In this document: one piece after another, positions 55,977 to 64,000 of the stretch
How positions within the stretch are numbered: position 1 is the first letter of the stretch
Layout of the letters: each line of letters opens with the position of its first letter
NCBI GenBank assembly: GCA_963817635.1
Contig: CAWFPR010000027.1
Span: 1 to 64,000 of the forward strand
Direction: 5' to 3'
DNA from: CAWFPR01 sp963817635
GTDB lineage: Bacteria; Acidobacteriota; Vicinamibacteria; Vicinamibacterales; 2-12-FULL-66-21
DNA length: 64,000 nt
Notes under the pieces: generated by a model
Database searches by the model: none
The model's input: the letters and a program-made list of their open reading frames with translations, nothing else
What the model was told of the DNA's origin: nothing
Translations under genes and position numbers: made by a program

Positions 55977-56717
55977 ATGGCATTCTTGGGGGACGAGGCG
56001 ATTCTGACGCGGAGCCAATCCGCGGGACCAGGGGCCGACATGACTTCACCGTTCACATCCGACACGCTCCGCTTCCTCCGCGCGCTCAAGCGCAACAACC
56101 GTCGCGAGTGGTTCCAGCCGCGCAAGGAGCAGTACGACGCGCACGTCCGCGGACCGATGCTCGCGCTCATCGATCGACTGGCGGCCGATTTCCGGCGGTT
56201 CGCGCCCGAGATGGTCGCGTCGCCGAAGACGTCGATGTACCGTATCTACCGCGACACGCGCTTCAGCGACGACAAGACGCCGTACAAGACGCAGGCGGCC
56301 GCGTCGTTCCGCTGGCGCGGCCTCGACAAGGGGCGCGGCGCGGGCCTGTATCTCGAGATTGGCCCCGCGTGGACGTGGTTCGGCGGCGGCTTCTATGCGC
56401 CAGACCCTCAGGACCTCGTGCGAATCCGCGAACACATCGCGCGGACGTATCCCGAGATCGACCGCACGGTACGAACGTCCGCCTTCACACGCGCGTTAGG
56501 CGCGCTCGACGGCGAGATGCTGACGCGCGTGCCGCGCGGGTACCCGAAGGACCATCCCGCCTCGGCCTACCTGAAACACCGGAATTTCCTCGCCGGACGC
56601 GAGTTCCCGCCGGCATTCGCGACGAGCGCGGAGTTCTATCCCACGCTGGTGAAGACCTTCAAGGCCTGCATGCCGCTGGTGAGATTCCTGAACGCGCCGC
56701 TCGACCCGTCCCGCTGA
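55977..56717 (+). CDS. DUF2461 (TIGR02453) family protein
   Basis: 246 residues from 55977, or 225 from the ATG at 56040 (MTSPFTSDTLRFLRALKRNN), which matches the usual family start better. Signature blocks NRREWFQPRKEQYD, MYRIYRDTRFSDDKTPYKTQ, GAGLYLEIGPAWTWFGGGFY and YLKHRNFLAGREF are complete. Widespread conserved family of unknown biochemical role, soluble, no signal peptide. The 5' end is divergent from the sulfatase-fold gene with only a 10-nt gap if the longer start is used, another reason to prefer 56040. Confidence 0.87.
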   Translation: MAFLGDEAILTRSQSAGPGADMTSPFTSDTLRFLRALKRNNRREWFQPRKEQYDAHVRGPMLALIDRLAADFRRFAPEMVASPKTSMYRIYRDTRFSDDKTPYKTQAAASFRWRGLDKGRGAGLYLEIGPAWTWFGGGFYAPDPQDLVRIREHIARTYPEIDRTVRTSAFTRALGALDGEMLTRVPRGYPKDHPASAYLKHRNFLAGREFPPAFATSAEFYPTLVKTFKACMPLVRFLNAPLDPSR

Positions 56718-56802
56718 GACCAACCGCGGTCGACGGAGAGCGGACCGCGAAGCCCGGCGAGCGCTTTGTGCTAAAGTGTGCCTGCTTCAATCAAACGTAG
56801 GC

Positions 56803-57342
56803 ATGGGCATCCTTCCCCCGCTCACTGCGTTCACGGTCTTCCTCGCCATCGCGTGCGTTGGCTTCCTGTTCCTGCTGATTTCGCTCGTCTTCGGCGGGAT
56901 CTTCGACCATCTCGAGTGGGGCGCCGATTCGGGCTTCGATCACGGCGGCCCCGGCTTCTTCAGTGGACGCGTCATCGCCGTCTTCATCACGTCCTTCGGT
57001 TCCTTCGGGGCCATTGCGACCCACTACGGCATATCGCCGTTCCCGGCCTCGGGGATCGGATTCGGCGGCGGCGTGTTCTTCGGTGGCCTGATCTACCTGT
57101 TTGCGCGCTTCCTGTACGGCCAGCAGGCCAGTTCGGAAGTGCGGGTCGGCGATCTCGTCGGCCAGTCGGCGCGCGTCGTTGTGGCGATCCCGGCCTCCGG
57201 GATTGGGCAAATCCGCTGCCGAATCGGCGAGGAGCTCGTGGACAAAATCGCCCGCACCCGCGACGGCGAAGCGGTGCCCGAACACGCCACGGTCGTCATC
57301 GACGAGATCCTTGGTGAAACCGTCATCGTCAAGCGCAACTGA
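56803..57342 (+). CDS. NfeD/YuaF-like membrane protein (flotillin partner)
   Basis: 179 residues from the ATG at 56803. Hydrophobic helices PLTAFTVFLAIACVGFLFLL, VIAVFITSFGSFGAIATHYG and GIGFGGGVFFGGLIYLFARF are followed by a soluble OB-like domain (VRVGDLVGQSARVVVAIPAS, GIGQIRCRIGEELVDKIART, VVIDEILGETVIVKRN) typical of NfeD proteins. NfeD proteins accompany flotillins or SPFH proteins in membrane microdomains; here the flotillin gene starts 136 nt downstream on the same strand. Probably a two-gene operon. Confidence 0.82.
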   Translation: MGILPPLTAFTVFLAIACVGFLFLLISLVFGGIFDHLEWGADSGFDHGGPGFFSGRVIAVFITSFGSFGAIATHYGISPFPASGIGFGGGVFFGGLIYLFARFLYGQQASSEVRVGDLVGQSARVVVAIPASGIGQIRCRIGEELVDKIARTRDGEAVPEHATVVIDEILGETVIVKRN

Positions 57343-57478
57343 CGACTGCACGCATCCACGAGTGCCCGATCATGGATCGCACGAATCGCGCGAATGTTCT
57401 GGAACGCAGGCCCTCTTAGCGATGGATCATCGGGTGTTCGGCGTGCGCTGACACTCTTTCTGCAAAGCCAGGTTCCCC

Positions 57479-59068
57479 ATGGTTGACAATCTGCAGGTTT
57501 CCGCCGTCATTGTCCTCAGCCTCATCGCGGTGCTCGGGTTCTTTGCCGCCGGCTGGCTGTTCAGCCGCAACTACCTCAAGGTTTCGCCGAACGCGGTCGC
57601 GGTGCTCAGCGGGCGCAAGCGCAAGCTGCCGGACGGTCGCGTGGTCGGCTACCGGATGGTGCGCGGCGGCGCGGCCCTCCGGATCCCGCTGCTCGAAAAA
57701 GTCGAGTACCTGCACCTCAACGTAATGACCATCCCGCTCGAGATCAAGCGGGCCTACACGTTGAAGGGCGTCCCGGTCTCGGTCAAGGCCGTCGCGAACG
57801 TCAAGATCCGCGGCGACGACACGTCGCTCCAGGCCGCGGCCGAGCGGTTCCTCGGCATGACGCCCACCACGATCCAGCAGGTCATCTTCCAGACCCTCGA
57901 GGGGCACCTGCGGTCGATCCTCGGCACGCTGACGGTCGAGGAGGTGAACAGCGATCGCCAGAGCTTCGCGCAGAAGCTGACCAGTGAAGCGACCGTCGAC
58001 CTGGAGAAGATGGGCATCGGCGTGGACGTCCTCACGATCCAGGAAATCAGCGACGAAGAGGATTACCTCAACGCGCTCGGCAAGCGCCGGACCGCAGAGG
58101 TGAAGCGCGACGCGACGATCGGCGAGGCCGAGGCGCATCGCGACGCGAAGATCAAGTCGGCGCTCGCCCTGCAGGAAGGGGAACAGGCGAAGTTCAAGGC
58201 CGACGCGGAGATCTCGCAGGCCTCGCGCGACTTCATGATCCGCCAGGCGCAGTACCAGGCCGAGATCGAAACGCAGAAGGCACGCGCCGAGCAGGCAGGG
58301 CCGCTGTCGCAGGCGACCGCGCGGCAGGCGGTCGTCGCCGAGGAAGTGAAGGTCGAACAGCGGCGCACGCAGGAGCTGATCTCGGTGCAGGAGCAGGAGG
58401 TGCTCCGCAAGCAGAAGGAGCTCGAAGCCACGGTCATCAAGCCGGCGGAAGCCGACCGGCAGGCCGCTGTGGTACGCGCCGAAGCCGCGAAGCAGTCGGC
58501 CATCCTCGAAGCCGAGGGCCGGCGCTCGGCGGTGATCGCCATCGCAGAAGCCGAACAGGAGAAGCTGCGGAAGGAAGGCGTCGGCCGCGCCGCCGCAGTC
58601 GAGGCGGAGGGCCGGGCGGAAGCGGCGAAGATCGAGGCGATCGGACTGGCGCAGGCCAAGGCGATCGAAGCGCAGGGCGTCGCCGAAGCCGCCGCGATCC
58701 TGCGGAAGGCGGAAGCCTGGAAAGAGTTCAACGACGCGGCGCGCCTCCAGACTATCCTCGAGAAGCTGCCCGCCATCCTCCAGGCCTCGACCGGCGTCTT
58801 CGGGGCCGTCGCCGCGCCGCTCGGCAACATCGACAAGCTGGTGGTGCTCGACCAGGGTAACGGCGCGGACGGGACGAGCGCCCTGGGGCGGCTGGCAAAG
58901 ACGAGCCCGTCGATTGTGTTCAACCTGCTGCAGCAGCTCGAAGCGCTGGGATTGAACCTGCCGTCGGTGCTGCAGCAGCTTGGCGTGCAGGTGCCGGCCG
59001 CGGCGACGGACACAACAGTCCCGACCGTGACGGCAACACACGCACCGCCGCCGCCGCGTGCGAGCTGA
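57479..59068 (+). CDS. Flotillin-like SPFH protein
   Basis: 529 residues. N-terminal anchor (AVIVLSLIAVLGFFAAGWLF), SPFH/band-7 domain (VLSGRKRKLPDGRVVGYRMV ... SVKAVANVKIRGDDTSLQAA, MTPTTIQQVIFQTLEGHLRS), then a long Ala/Glu/Lys coiled coil from ~215 to 420 with the flotillin E-A-x-x-x repeats (AEAAKIEAIGLAQAKAIEAQ), and a Pro-rich end. Scaffold of functional membrane microdomains, oligomeric at the inner membrane. Frame intact, length normal for the family (~500). Preceded by the NfeD-like gene. Confidence 0.92.
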   Translation: MVDNLQVSAVIVLSLIAVLGFFAAGWLFSRNYLKVSPNAVAVLSGRKRKLPDGRVVGYRMVRGGAALRIPLLEKVEYLHLNVMTIPLEIKRAYTLKGVPVSVKAVANVKIRGDDTSLQAAAERFLGMTPTTIQQVIFQTLEGHLRSILGTLTVEEVNSDRQSFAQKLTSEATVDLEKMGIGVDVLTIQEISDEEDYLNALGKRRTAEVKRDATIGEAEAHRDAKIKSALALQEGEQAKFKADAEISQASRDFMIRQAQYQAEIETQKARAEQAGPLSQATARQAVVAEEVKVEQRRTQELISVQEQEVLRKQKELEATVIKPAEADRQAAVVRAEAAKQSAILEAEGRRSAVIAIAEAEQEKLRKEGVGRAAAVEAEGRAEAAKIEAIGLAQAKAIEAQGVAEAAAILRKAEAWKEFNDAARLQTILEKLPAILQASTGVFGAVAAPLGNIDKLVVLDQGNGADGTSALGRLAKTSPSIVFNLLQQLEALGLNLPSVLQQLGVQVPAAATDTTVPTVTATHAPPPPRAS

Positions 59069-59093
59069 CGACAGGGGCCTGGACGCTGGAGGC

Positions 59094-60182
59094 ATGCAAC
59101 GGCCTGATTCGGGCATTCCCGTGATCCGTGCAACGCCGGCGCGGCCGAGCGGCCCCGGCGCGGCGGCCGTGTGCCTGTCGGCAATCGTGGCGTTCGGAGC
59201 CCTTGCCGCCGCGCCGTACGCGCGCCGGCAGGCGCCCGCCGATCCGCACGAGTTGCTGCGCGAGGCCGCCGGCTTCTCGAAGGGCGATCTCGCACGGCTC
59301 GATCGCGGAGAACCAATCGCGCGCGCGCTCGACACGGAGCGCCGCGAAGTCGCCATCGCCGGGGCCGTCCGTATTCGCGCGCCGCGCGAACGGCTGCTCG
59401 CCCGCTATCGCGACATCTCGCACCTGAAGTCGAGCAGTCTCGTGCTCCAGATCGGCCGGATCGGCGCGTCGCCGCGCCCGGAGGATTTCCAGCCACTCGA
59501 TTTCGAGGCCTACGACCTGGACACGATTCGCGCGTGCGAGCCGGGCAGCTGCGGTGTGCGCCTGTCCACCGCGCAACTGGCGAGATTCCGGCAGGACGTG
59601 AACTGGCAGGCGGCCGACTGGCGCCAGCAGGCCGGCGCGCTCTGGCGACGCCTGCTGGCCGACTACACCTCCGACTACCTGTCACGCGGCGCATTGGCGG
59701 ATTACCGCAACAAGGAGGAACCGCTCAACGTCGCCGACGAGTTCACCGTGCTCTTCGATCAGTCGCGGAGCCTCGCCACCGCCGCGCCGGATTTCTTCGC
59801 CTATCTCCAGCAATTCCCCGGCGTGCGCCTGGCCGGTGTGGAGACGGTCCTGTACTGGAGCAAGGACGATTTCGGCATCCGTCCGGTCACGAGCATTACG
59901 CATCTGTCCCTGTACAACCCGCCAGCCGCCTCACGCGATCCCGTCGCCATCGGCACGCGCCAGATCTACGCGACCCACTACTTCGACGCCGGCCTGGGCC
60001 TGACGCTTGCATTCGACGACGGCGCGTCCGGGTTTTACATGGTGTGCATCAACCGCGCACGTACGCGATCGCTCGCCAGCTTCAGCCGCTTCATCGTCCG
60101 GGGTATCGTCGTCCGCCGCAGCCGCGAGGCGGTGGAGCGCATGCTCAGCGCGACGAAGCGCGATCTCGAGCGACCGCAATAG
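59094..60182 (+). CDS. Hypothetical exported protein, START/SRPBCC-like
   Basis: 362 residues from the ATG at 59094, which gives a signal-like segment (AAAVCLSAIVAFGALAAAPY). AGAVRIRAPRERLLARYRDI is a typical opening strand and helix of SRPBCC-like lipid-binding folds; later strands include LAGVETVLYWSKDDFGIRPV and QIYATHYFDAGLGLTLAFDD. A YMVCINRARTRSLASFSRFI-like end suggests a C-terminal amphipathic helix. No catalytic motif. I know similar conserved proteins only as 'hypothetical'. Follows flotillin by 25 nt, so it may share its transcript; the VWFA gene starts 13 nt after it. Confidence 0.65.
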   Translation: MQRPDSGIPVIRATPARPSGPGAAAVCLSAIVAFGALAAAPYARRQAPADPHELLREAAGFSKGDLARLDRGEPIARALDTERREVAIAGAVRIRAPRERLLARYRDISHLKSSSLVLQIGRIGASPRPEDFQPLDFEAYDLDTIRACEPGSCGVRLSTAQLARFRQDVNWQAADWRQQAGALWRRLLADYTSDYLSRGALADYRNKEEPLNVADEFTVLFDQSRSLATAAPDFFAYLQQFPGVRLAGVETVLYWSKDDFGIRPVTSITHLSLYNPPAASRDPVAIGTRQIYATHYFDAGLGLTLAFDDGASGFYMVCINRARTRSLASFSRFIVRGIVVRRSREAVERMLSATKRDLERPQ

Positions 60183-60195
60183 AGGGACCGGTCCA

Positions 60196-62085
60196 ATGGC
60201 CTCGATATCCGTTCGGCTGACCGTGGCGCTCGGCGCTGCCGCGACAGTCGCGTTCGCCGCCAGCGCTCAACAGGCGACACCACAGTTCCGGAGTGGCGTT
60301 GACCTGGTCACGCTCGATCTGTCCGCGATGGGACCCGACGGCACGCCGATCCGCGACCTGCGCGCCGACGAGATCCGGATCACGGTCGGCGGGCGGCCGC
60401 GGACGCTGCGGATGTTCGAATTCGTGGAGCTCGCGCCGCCGCGGCCAGCACCGAAGGCGAACGCACGCGGGCAGGGCCGGCCGCCGGCCGCGGCGGTGCC
60501 CGCTGGAGCGGGGCGCAACGTCTACGTCGTCGTCCTCCACGAACACATCCGTCCGGGCAACGAGCGCGTGGCGATGGAAGGCGTCCGCCGCATCGTCGAT
60601 CAACTGGAACCGCGCGATCGCGTGGCCCTGGTCACGCTGCCGTTCGGCCGCGTCGAGGTGGAACTGACCGCCGATCACGAACGCGTCCAGTCCCGCCTGC
60701 ACCAGATCGTGGGCCGCGCGCCCTACGACCAGCCGGTCGCCACCGGCGCGCACACGACATCGGAAGCCATCGACCTGCTCGAGTTCCTGAAGAGCCTCGT
60801 CCCGCTCGACGGGCCGAAGACCGTGCTGCTGATCTCCGAAGGCTTCCAGGGCTCCGGCGGCCCGTTCGATGCGAATCAGCCGCCGAAGGACGGTGAGCTG
60901 ATGCTGGTGGGTCAACCCGGCGACATTGCGACGGCGCCGCTGCTGCTCGACCGCCCCGAGACGACAACCGGTGCGCCGCTGCTGAACACCGTCGTGGGCC
61001 TCCAGGGAGAGATCGGGGATCTTCGCACGGCCGCGATAGCCGCGCGCGCTCAGTTCTACGTGATCCAGCCGCACAGCCTGCCGATCGACGCGACCTTCAA
61101 GGCGAAGGGATTCGACACGATCGAAAACTACGGGACGCAGGCCGACCAGACCCGATCGCTCGCGACCCTGGCCCTCACCGTCGGCGGCCGCTTCCTGCAG
61201 CTGTCGGGCAGATCCGACGGCGTGTTCGACCGGATCGTTCGCGAGACGTCCGGCTACTATTCCATCGCCTTCGAGGCCGATCAGGAGGACCGCGGCGGCA
61301 AGGTGCGGAGCGTGGAAGTGGCCACGACGCGCAAAGGAGCGACGCTGCGCGCGCGCCGCACGTTCGTCGATCCGCGGCTCAACCTGCCTTCGCCCGCCAG
61401 AAAGGCGAGCGTGCTGGCCCTGCTGCGCGAGGCTCCGGCCGCCGGCGGCCTGCCCGTGCGCGTTGGCGCGATGGTGACGCGCGCCGATGGCGGGAAGGTG
61501 AAGGTGATGGCGGCGGTCGAGTCGCTGGGGTCGACGGTGAAGGAGGCGGGGTTCGCGTTGATGGACGCGACGAACGCGGTGGTGGTGTCGTGGCCGGCGG
61601 AGATGTCCGGCCAGCCGGGACCGATCGTAAGCGCACAGATCGTTCCCGCGGGCCGGTATCGCCTTCGCGCCGCCGCGATCGACGAGGCCGGCGCGGGCGG
61701 ATCCGTCGACTACGAGTTCGACGGGACGCTGACCACCCTGGGGCCGCTCGCGGCCTCGTCGCTGATGACCGGCGTCGTGGAAGGCACCGCGTTCCGGCCG
61801 CGACTGGCATTCACGCCTGGCGACGATCTCGTACCCTACTGCGAACTCTACGGAACGGCCGCGGACGTGGACGTTCGGCTCGAGCTCGTGCCGGCCGAGG
61901 GAGGACCACCGGTCGCGACGGGTACGGCAGCGATCGCCGAGACGCGCAGCGCCGATCGTCGCCTCGTCAACGGCGCGCTGCCGCTCGGGAGCGTGGCGCC
62001 TGGTGAGTACGTCGTGCGGGCAGCCGTGTGGATCGGCGGAACGTCCGCCGGCACACTGACCGCGCGCGTCACGATCGTGCCGTAG
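60196..62085 (+). CDS. VWFA-related domain protein, secreted
   Basis: 629 residues from the ATG at 60196 (signal LTVALGAAATVAFAASAQ). The TIGR03436-type lead-in SGVDLVTLDLSAMGPDGTPI and LRADEIRITVGGRPRTLRMF is followed by a VWA-like domain, in which the MIDAS Asp-x-Ser-x-Ser is degenerate (VVLHEHIRPGNE), so metal binding is doubtful. ETSGYYSIAFEADQEDRGGK is the late family strand; the C-terminal ~230 residues are beta-rich. Differs from the island VWFA protein (25363), which keeps a canonical MIDAS. Likely extracytoplasmic protein-interaction module; convergent with the kinase gene, 3 nt apart. Confidence 0.8.
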   Translation: MASISVRLTVALGAAATVAFAASAQQATPQFRSGVDLVTLDLSAMGPDGTPIRDLRADEIRITVGGRPRTLRMFEFVELAPPRPAPKANARGQGRPPAAAVPAGAGRNVYVVVLHEHIRPGNERVAMEGVRRIVDQLEPRDRVALVTLPFGRVEVELTADHERVQSRLHQIVGRAPYDQPVATGAHTTSEAIDLLEFLKSLVPLDGPKTVLLISEGFQGSGGPFDANQPPKDGELMLVGQPGDIATAPLLLDRPETTTGAPLLNTVVGLQGEIGDLRTAAIAARAQFYVIQPHSLPIDATFKAKGFDTIENYGTQADQTRSLATLALTVGGRFLQLSGRSDGVFDRIVRETSGYYSIAFEADQEDRGGKVRSVEVATTRKGATLRARRTFVDPRLNLPSPARKASVLALLREAPAAGGLPVRVGAMVTRADGGKVKVMAAVESLGSTVKEAGFALMDATNAVVVSWPAEMSGQPGPIVSAQIVPAGRYRLRAAAIDEAGAGGSVDYEFDGTLTTLGPLAASSLMTGVVEGTAFRPRLAFTPGDDLVPYCELYGTAADVDVRLELVPAEGGPPVATGTAAIAETRSADRRLVNGALPLGSVAPGEYVVRAAVWIGGTSAGTLTARVTIVP

Positions 62086-62088
62086 CGA

Positions 62089-63003
62089 TCAGCACACCCC
62101 GACGCCGTCGAACGCGCGGCGGCGCGACGGCGCCTGGCGCGCCCAGGGAGACGGGTCGGCCGCCGTGGCCGCAACCTCCAGGCTGAATTCCACGTCCCGC
62201 ATCGAGGGAAAGCGTTCGCTGGCAGCGCCGGCCAGACATCGCCGGACGACTCGCTCCAGATTCTCGCCAATCTCGCCCCGGTACGCGCGCAGCGAGCGCG
62301 GCTGACCTGCCAGGATGGTCTTCAGCGTCTCGATAGTCGTCGGTCCGCCGAACGGCGTCGCGCCGGAGAGCATCTCGTAAATCATCACGCCGAGGCTGAA
62401 GATGTCGGAGCGCTCGTCGGCGTCCTCGCCTCGCACCTGCTCCGGCGACAGATAGGCCACATCTCGCAGGACCGCACGTCCCGCGTTGCCGCGGCCGTCG
62501 GCCTGCAACAGCTCGAGCGCCTCGAACCAGCACCGGGCCAGGCCGAAATCGAGGATCTTCACGCAGTCATCGCGTGTGATGAAGATGTTCTCGGGCTTCA
62601 GGTCGCGATGCGCGACGCCCGCTTCGTGCGCGGCCGCCAGGCCGCCGGCCATCTGGCGCGCATAGTCGAGCGCAGTGGGCACCGGCAGTGGCCCCTGGCG
62701 GAGCCGGGCCCCGAGCGTCGAGCCATGGAGCAATTCCGACGCAACATACGGGATGCCCTGTTGGCAGCCGACGTCGAAGACTCTGGCGATGTTCGGGTGG
62801 CTGAGCACGGCCCCAAGGCCGGCATCCCTCCGAAAACGGGCCAGTTGCGAGCCATGGGCCGTCAGGTCGGTTGACATGACCTTCAGGGCAACGAAGCGGT
62901 TGAGCTCCACGTCGAACGCCCGATAGACTTCGCCGTTCTCACCCCGCCCGAGCCAACTGTCAATTCTGTAAGTTCCGAGCGTGATACCGGCTTGCAGCGT
63001 CAT
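62089..63003 (-). CDS. Serine/threonine protein kinase
   Basis: 304 residues from the ATG at 63003; a longer reading from 63069 is less typical. Gly loop G19-x-G-x-x-G-x-V (LGRGENGEVYRAF), ATP Lys at 41 (VALKVM), HRDLKPEN with catalytic Asp 134, DFGLA with Asp 152, and SPEQVRGEDADERSDIFSLG as the activation/P+1 region. The usual alpha-C Glu position reads Asp 60 (FRRDAGLGAVL). No transmembrane helix or C-terminal sensor domain, so a soluble one-domain kinase. Divergently transcribed from the sigma factor gene, with ~260 nt between them that must hold both promoters. Confidence 0.92.
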   Translation of the reverse strand: MTLQAGITLGTYRIDSWLGRGENGEVYRAFDVELNRFVALKVMSTDLTAHGSQLARFRRDAGLGAVLSHPNIARVFDVGCQQGIPYVASELLHGSTLGARLRQGPLPVPTALDYARQMAGGLAAAHEAGVAHRDLKPENIFITRDDCVKILDFGLARCWFEALELLQADGRGNAGRAVLRDVAYLSPEQVRGEDADERSDIFSLGVMIYEMLSGATPFGGPTTIETLKTILAGQPRSLRAYRGEIGENLERVVRRCLAGAASERFPSMRDVEFSLEVAATAADPSPWARQAPSRRRAFDGVGVC

Positions 63004-63266
63004 ATCCGTGATGTTCACCAGGCAAATCCCCATGAACAGGTTAACGACGCGGAATCGTGAGGCGAACAAGGCTCCGCTTGTTCTCTTGGCCCCGCGCCGG
63101 CGTTATCAATACGAGGGGTGAATTGCCAGCAGTGCAACAGGATCGCGCGAGCCGGGTGGGAGCCACCGTGGCGCTCGCGAGCCGCAACATGTTGCTTCAA
63201 TCCGGGGGGCGGAACCCGTATGATACGGCGTACCGAGCCTCCATGCCTTGGGCTCGCCCATCGGCC

Positions 63267-63887
63267 ATGGACCACCCTCGCCCCGGCAAAGACGCCAGCG
63301 TCAGTCCACCTTCGTCCCAGGAGGCCGGGCTGGACTCGACCGTCGAGCTTGTCCGGCAGGCCCGGTCGGGCAGCCGTGAGGCGCTCGACCGGTTGTTTTC
63401 CCGCTGCATGCCCGCGCTGCGCCGATGGGCCAGCGGCCGCCTTCCCCGCTGGAACCGCGATCTGCTGGACACCGACGACCTCGTTCAGGAGACCGTCATC
63501 CGCACAGTCAAACGGTTCGACTCGTTCGAACCCCGGCACGAAGGCGCGCTCCAGGCCTACCTGCGTGAAGCCGTGATGAACCGGATTCGCGACGAAATCC
63601 GTCGAAGCGGACGGGCACCTGCCTTGAGCGAACTGGACGAGAACCAGGCCGACGCCGGCGCGTCGCCGCTCGATGAGGCCATCGGCGTCGAGGCTGTCGA
63701 GCGCTACGAGGCCGCGCTGGCGCGGTTGCGCCCGGAAGAGCGCGAGGCGGTCGTCGCGAAGATCGAGATGGACGGCACCTACGAAACCGTCGCGCAGGTG
63801 CTCGGCAAACGGTCGCCGGATGCCGCGCGGATGGCGGTCGGACGCGCCCTGCTGCGACTGGCTGAGGAGATGAACCGTGGCCTTTGA
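63267..63887 (+). CDS. Sigma-70-family RNA polymerase sigma factor (ECF-like)
   Basis: 206 residues from the ATG at 63267; the frame is open far upstream but Arg-rich and without features. Region 2: ALDRLFSRCMPALRRWASGR, LLDTDDLVQETVIRTVKRFD; linker; region 4-like: RYEAALARLRPEEREAVVAK, TYETVAQVLGKRSPDAARMA (HTH). Acidobacteriota commonly pair such sigma factors with Ser/Thr kinases. The stop overlaps the following kinase gene start by 11 nt, and another kinase lies divergently upstream, so a kinase-controlled regulon is likely. Frame intact. Confidence 0.9.
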   Translation: MDHPRPGKDASVSPPSSQEAGLDSTVELVRQARSGSREALDRLFSRCMPALRRWASGRLPRWNRDLLDTDDLVQETVIRTVKRFDSFEPRHEGALQAYLREAVMNRIRDEIRRSGRAPALSELDENQADAGASPLDEAIGVEAVERYEAALARLRPEEREAVVAKIEMDGTYETVAQVLGKRSPDAARMAVGRALLRLAEEMNRGL

Positions 63888-64000
63888 CCGCGCCGCCCTC
63901 GAGGCGCTCGCGGAATCAATCGGCGACGCCGCGCCGATCGAGTGGGCCTCGGTCGAAGCCCAGGCGAACGAAGATCAGCGTGGCGTAATCCGTCAGCTCC
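63877..64000 (+). CDS. Start of a second Ser/Thr kinase-type gene (cut by window end)
   Basis: GTG at 63877 opens AFDRAALEALAESIGDAAPI then EWASVEAQANEDQRGVIRQL, open to the window end. This Asp/Glu-rich lead before a kinase domain is typical of Acidobacteriota Ser/Thr kinases that follow a sigma gene. The kinase domain itself is outside the window, so identity is inference from the lead and context. Translationally coupled to the sigma factor. Confidence 0.55.
   Translation, partial: MAFDRAALEALAESIGDAAPIEWASVEAQANEDQRGVIRQL

Noticed and set aside
57416..59694. Two long minus-strand open frames over the flotillin gene
   Set aside because: Low-complexity Leu/Arg/Asp or Ser/Arg shadows of the SPFH coiled coil.

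Overview
The window looks like a chromosome segment of a high-GC soil bacterium of the Acidobacteriota, most likely the Vicinamibacteria type. This rests on gene content: carboxypeptidase-regulatory-like TonB receptors in tandem, an 'ADOP' type orphan MacB/FtsX permease, TIGR03436-type VWFA proteins, sulfatase-fold/TPR fusions, and a sigma factor overlapping a Ser/Thr kinase gene. No taxonomic marker gene is present, so this is an inference.

Layout. From 1 to about 36.5 kb is accessory DNA: a tandem array of integrative islands stacked on the 3' end of an intact tRNA-Pro(TGG) gene (36487-36563, minus strand). The last ~47-50 nt of that tRNA, including CCA, recur in the same orientation at 2505-2551 and 16025-16074, which splits the region into pieces. 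Left of 2505 there are remnants: an IS3 transposase end, a fragment of an island gene, a UDG-like hypothetical gene and an ARPP-1-like fragment. Island 1 (2505-16025, ~13.5 kb) carries paired wHTH 'replication-relaxation-like' genes, an AbiE toxin-antitoxin pair, a DUF6933-like gene, two secreted CarboxypepD_reg proteins, VapBC, an excisionase-like gene and a tyrosine integrase with an unusual inserted HTH. Island 2 (16025-36487, ~20.5 kb) carries a TOTE-like primase-helicase-nuclease gene, a divergent AbiE pair, a second integrase with its excisionase-like gene, a DUF1524 restriction remnant, IS256 and IS21 scars, a four-gene secretory operon (TlpA-like thioredoxin, 12-Cys protein, TPR, VWFA), a response regulator and sigma pair, and a second, inverted copy of the wHTH-wHTH-AbiE-DUF6933 cassette.

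From 36.5 kb onward the DNA looks like core genome: a methyltransferase, a PD40 protein, an LMW-PTP-like protein, an ADOP permease, a block of three tandem TonB-dependent receptors flanked by two sulfatase-fold/TPR proteins, DUF2461, an NfeD-like plus flotillin pair, a START-like hypothetical protein, a VWFA protein, a Ser/Thr kinase, a sigma-70-family factor and the start of another kinase.

Function. The island half is dominated by mobility and conflict genes (three AbiE loci, VapBC, TOTE-like protein, DUF1524 remnant). The core half suggests outer-membrane uptake and envelope processing of large substrates, with membrane microdomain and kinase/sigma signalling genes beside it.

Caveat. Many conserved genes on both sides of the tRNA, including the receptors, are broken by single-base insertions. 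This may be consensus error of a long-read assembly rather than biological decay, so every 'pseudogene' call based only on a frameshift should be read that way.
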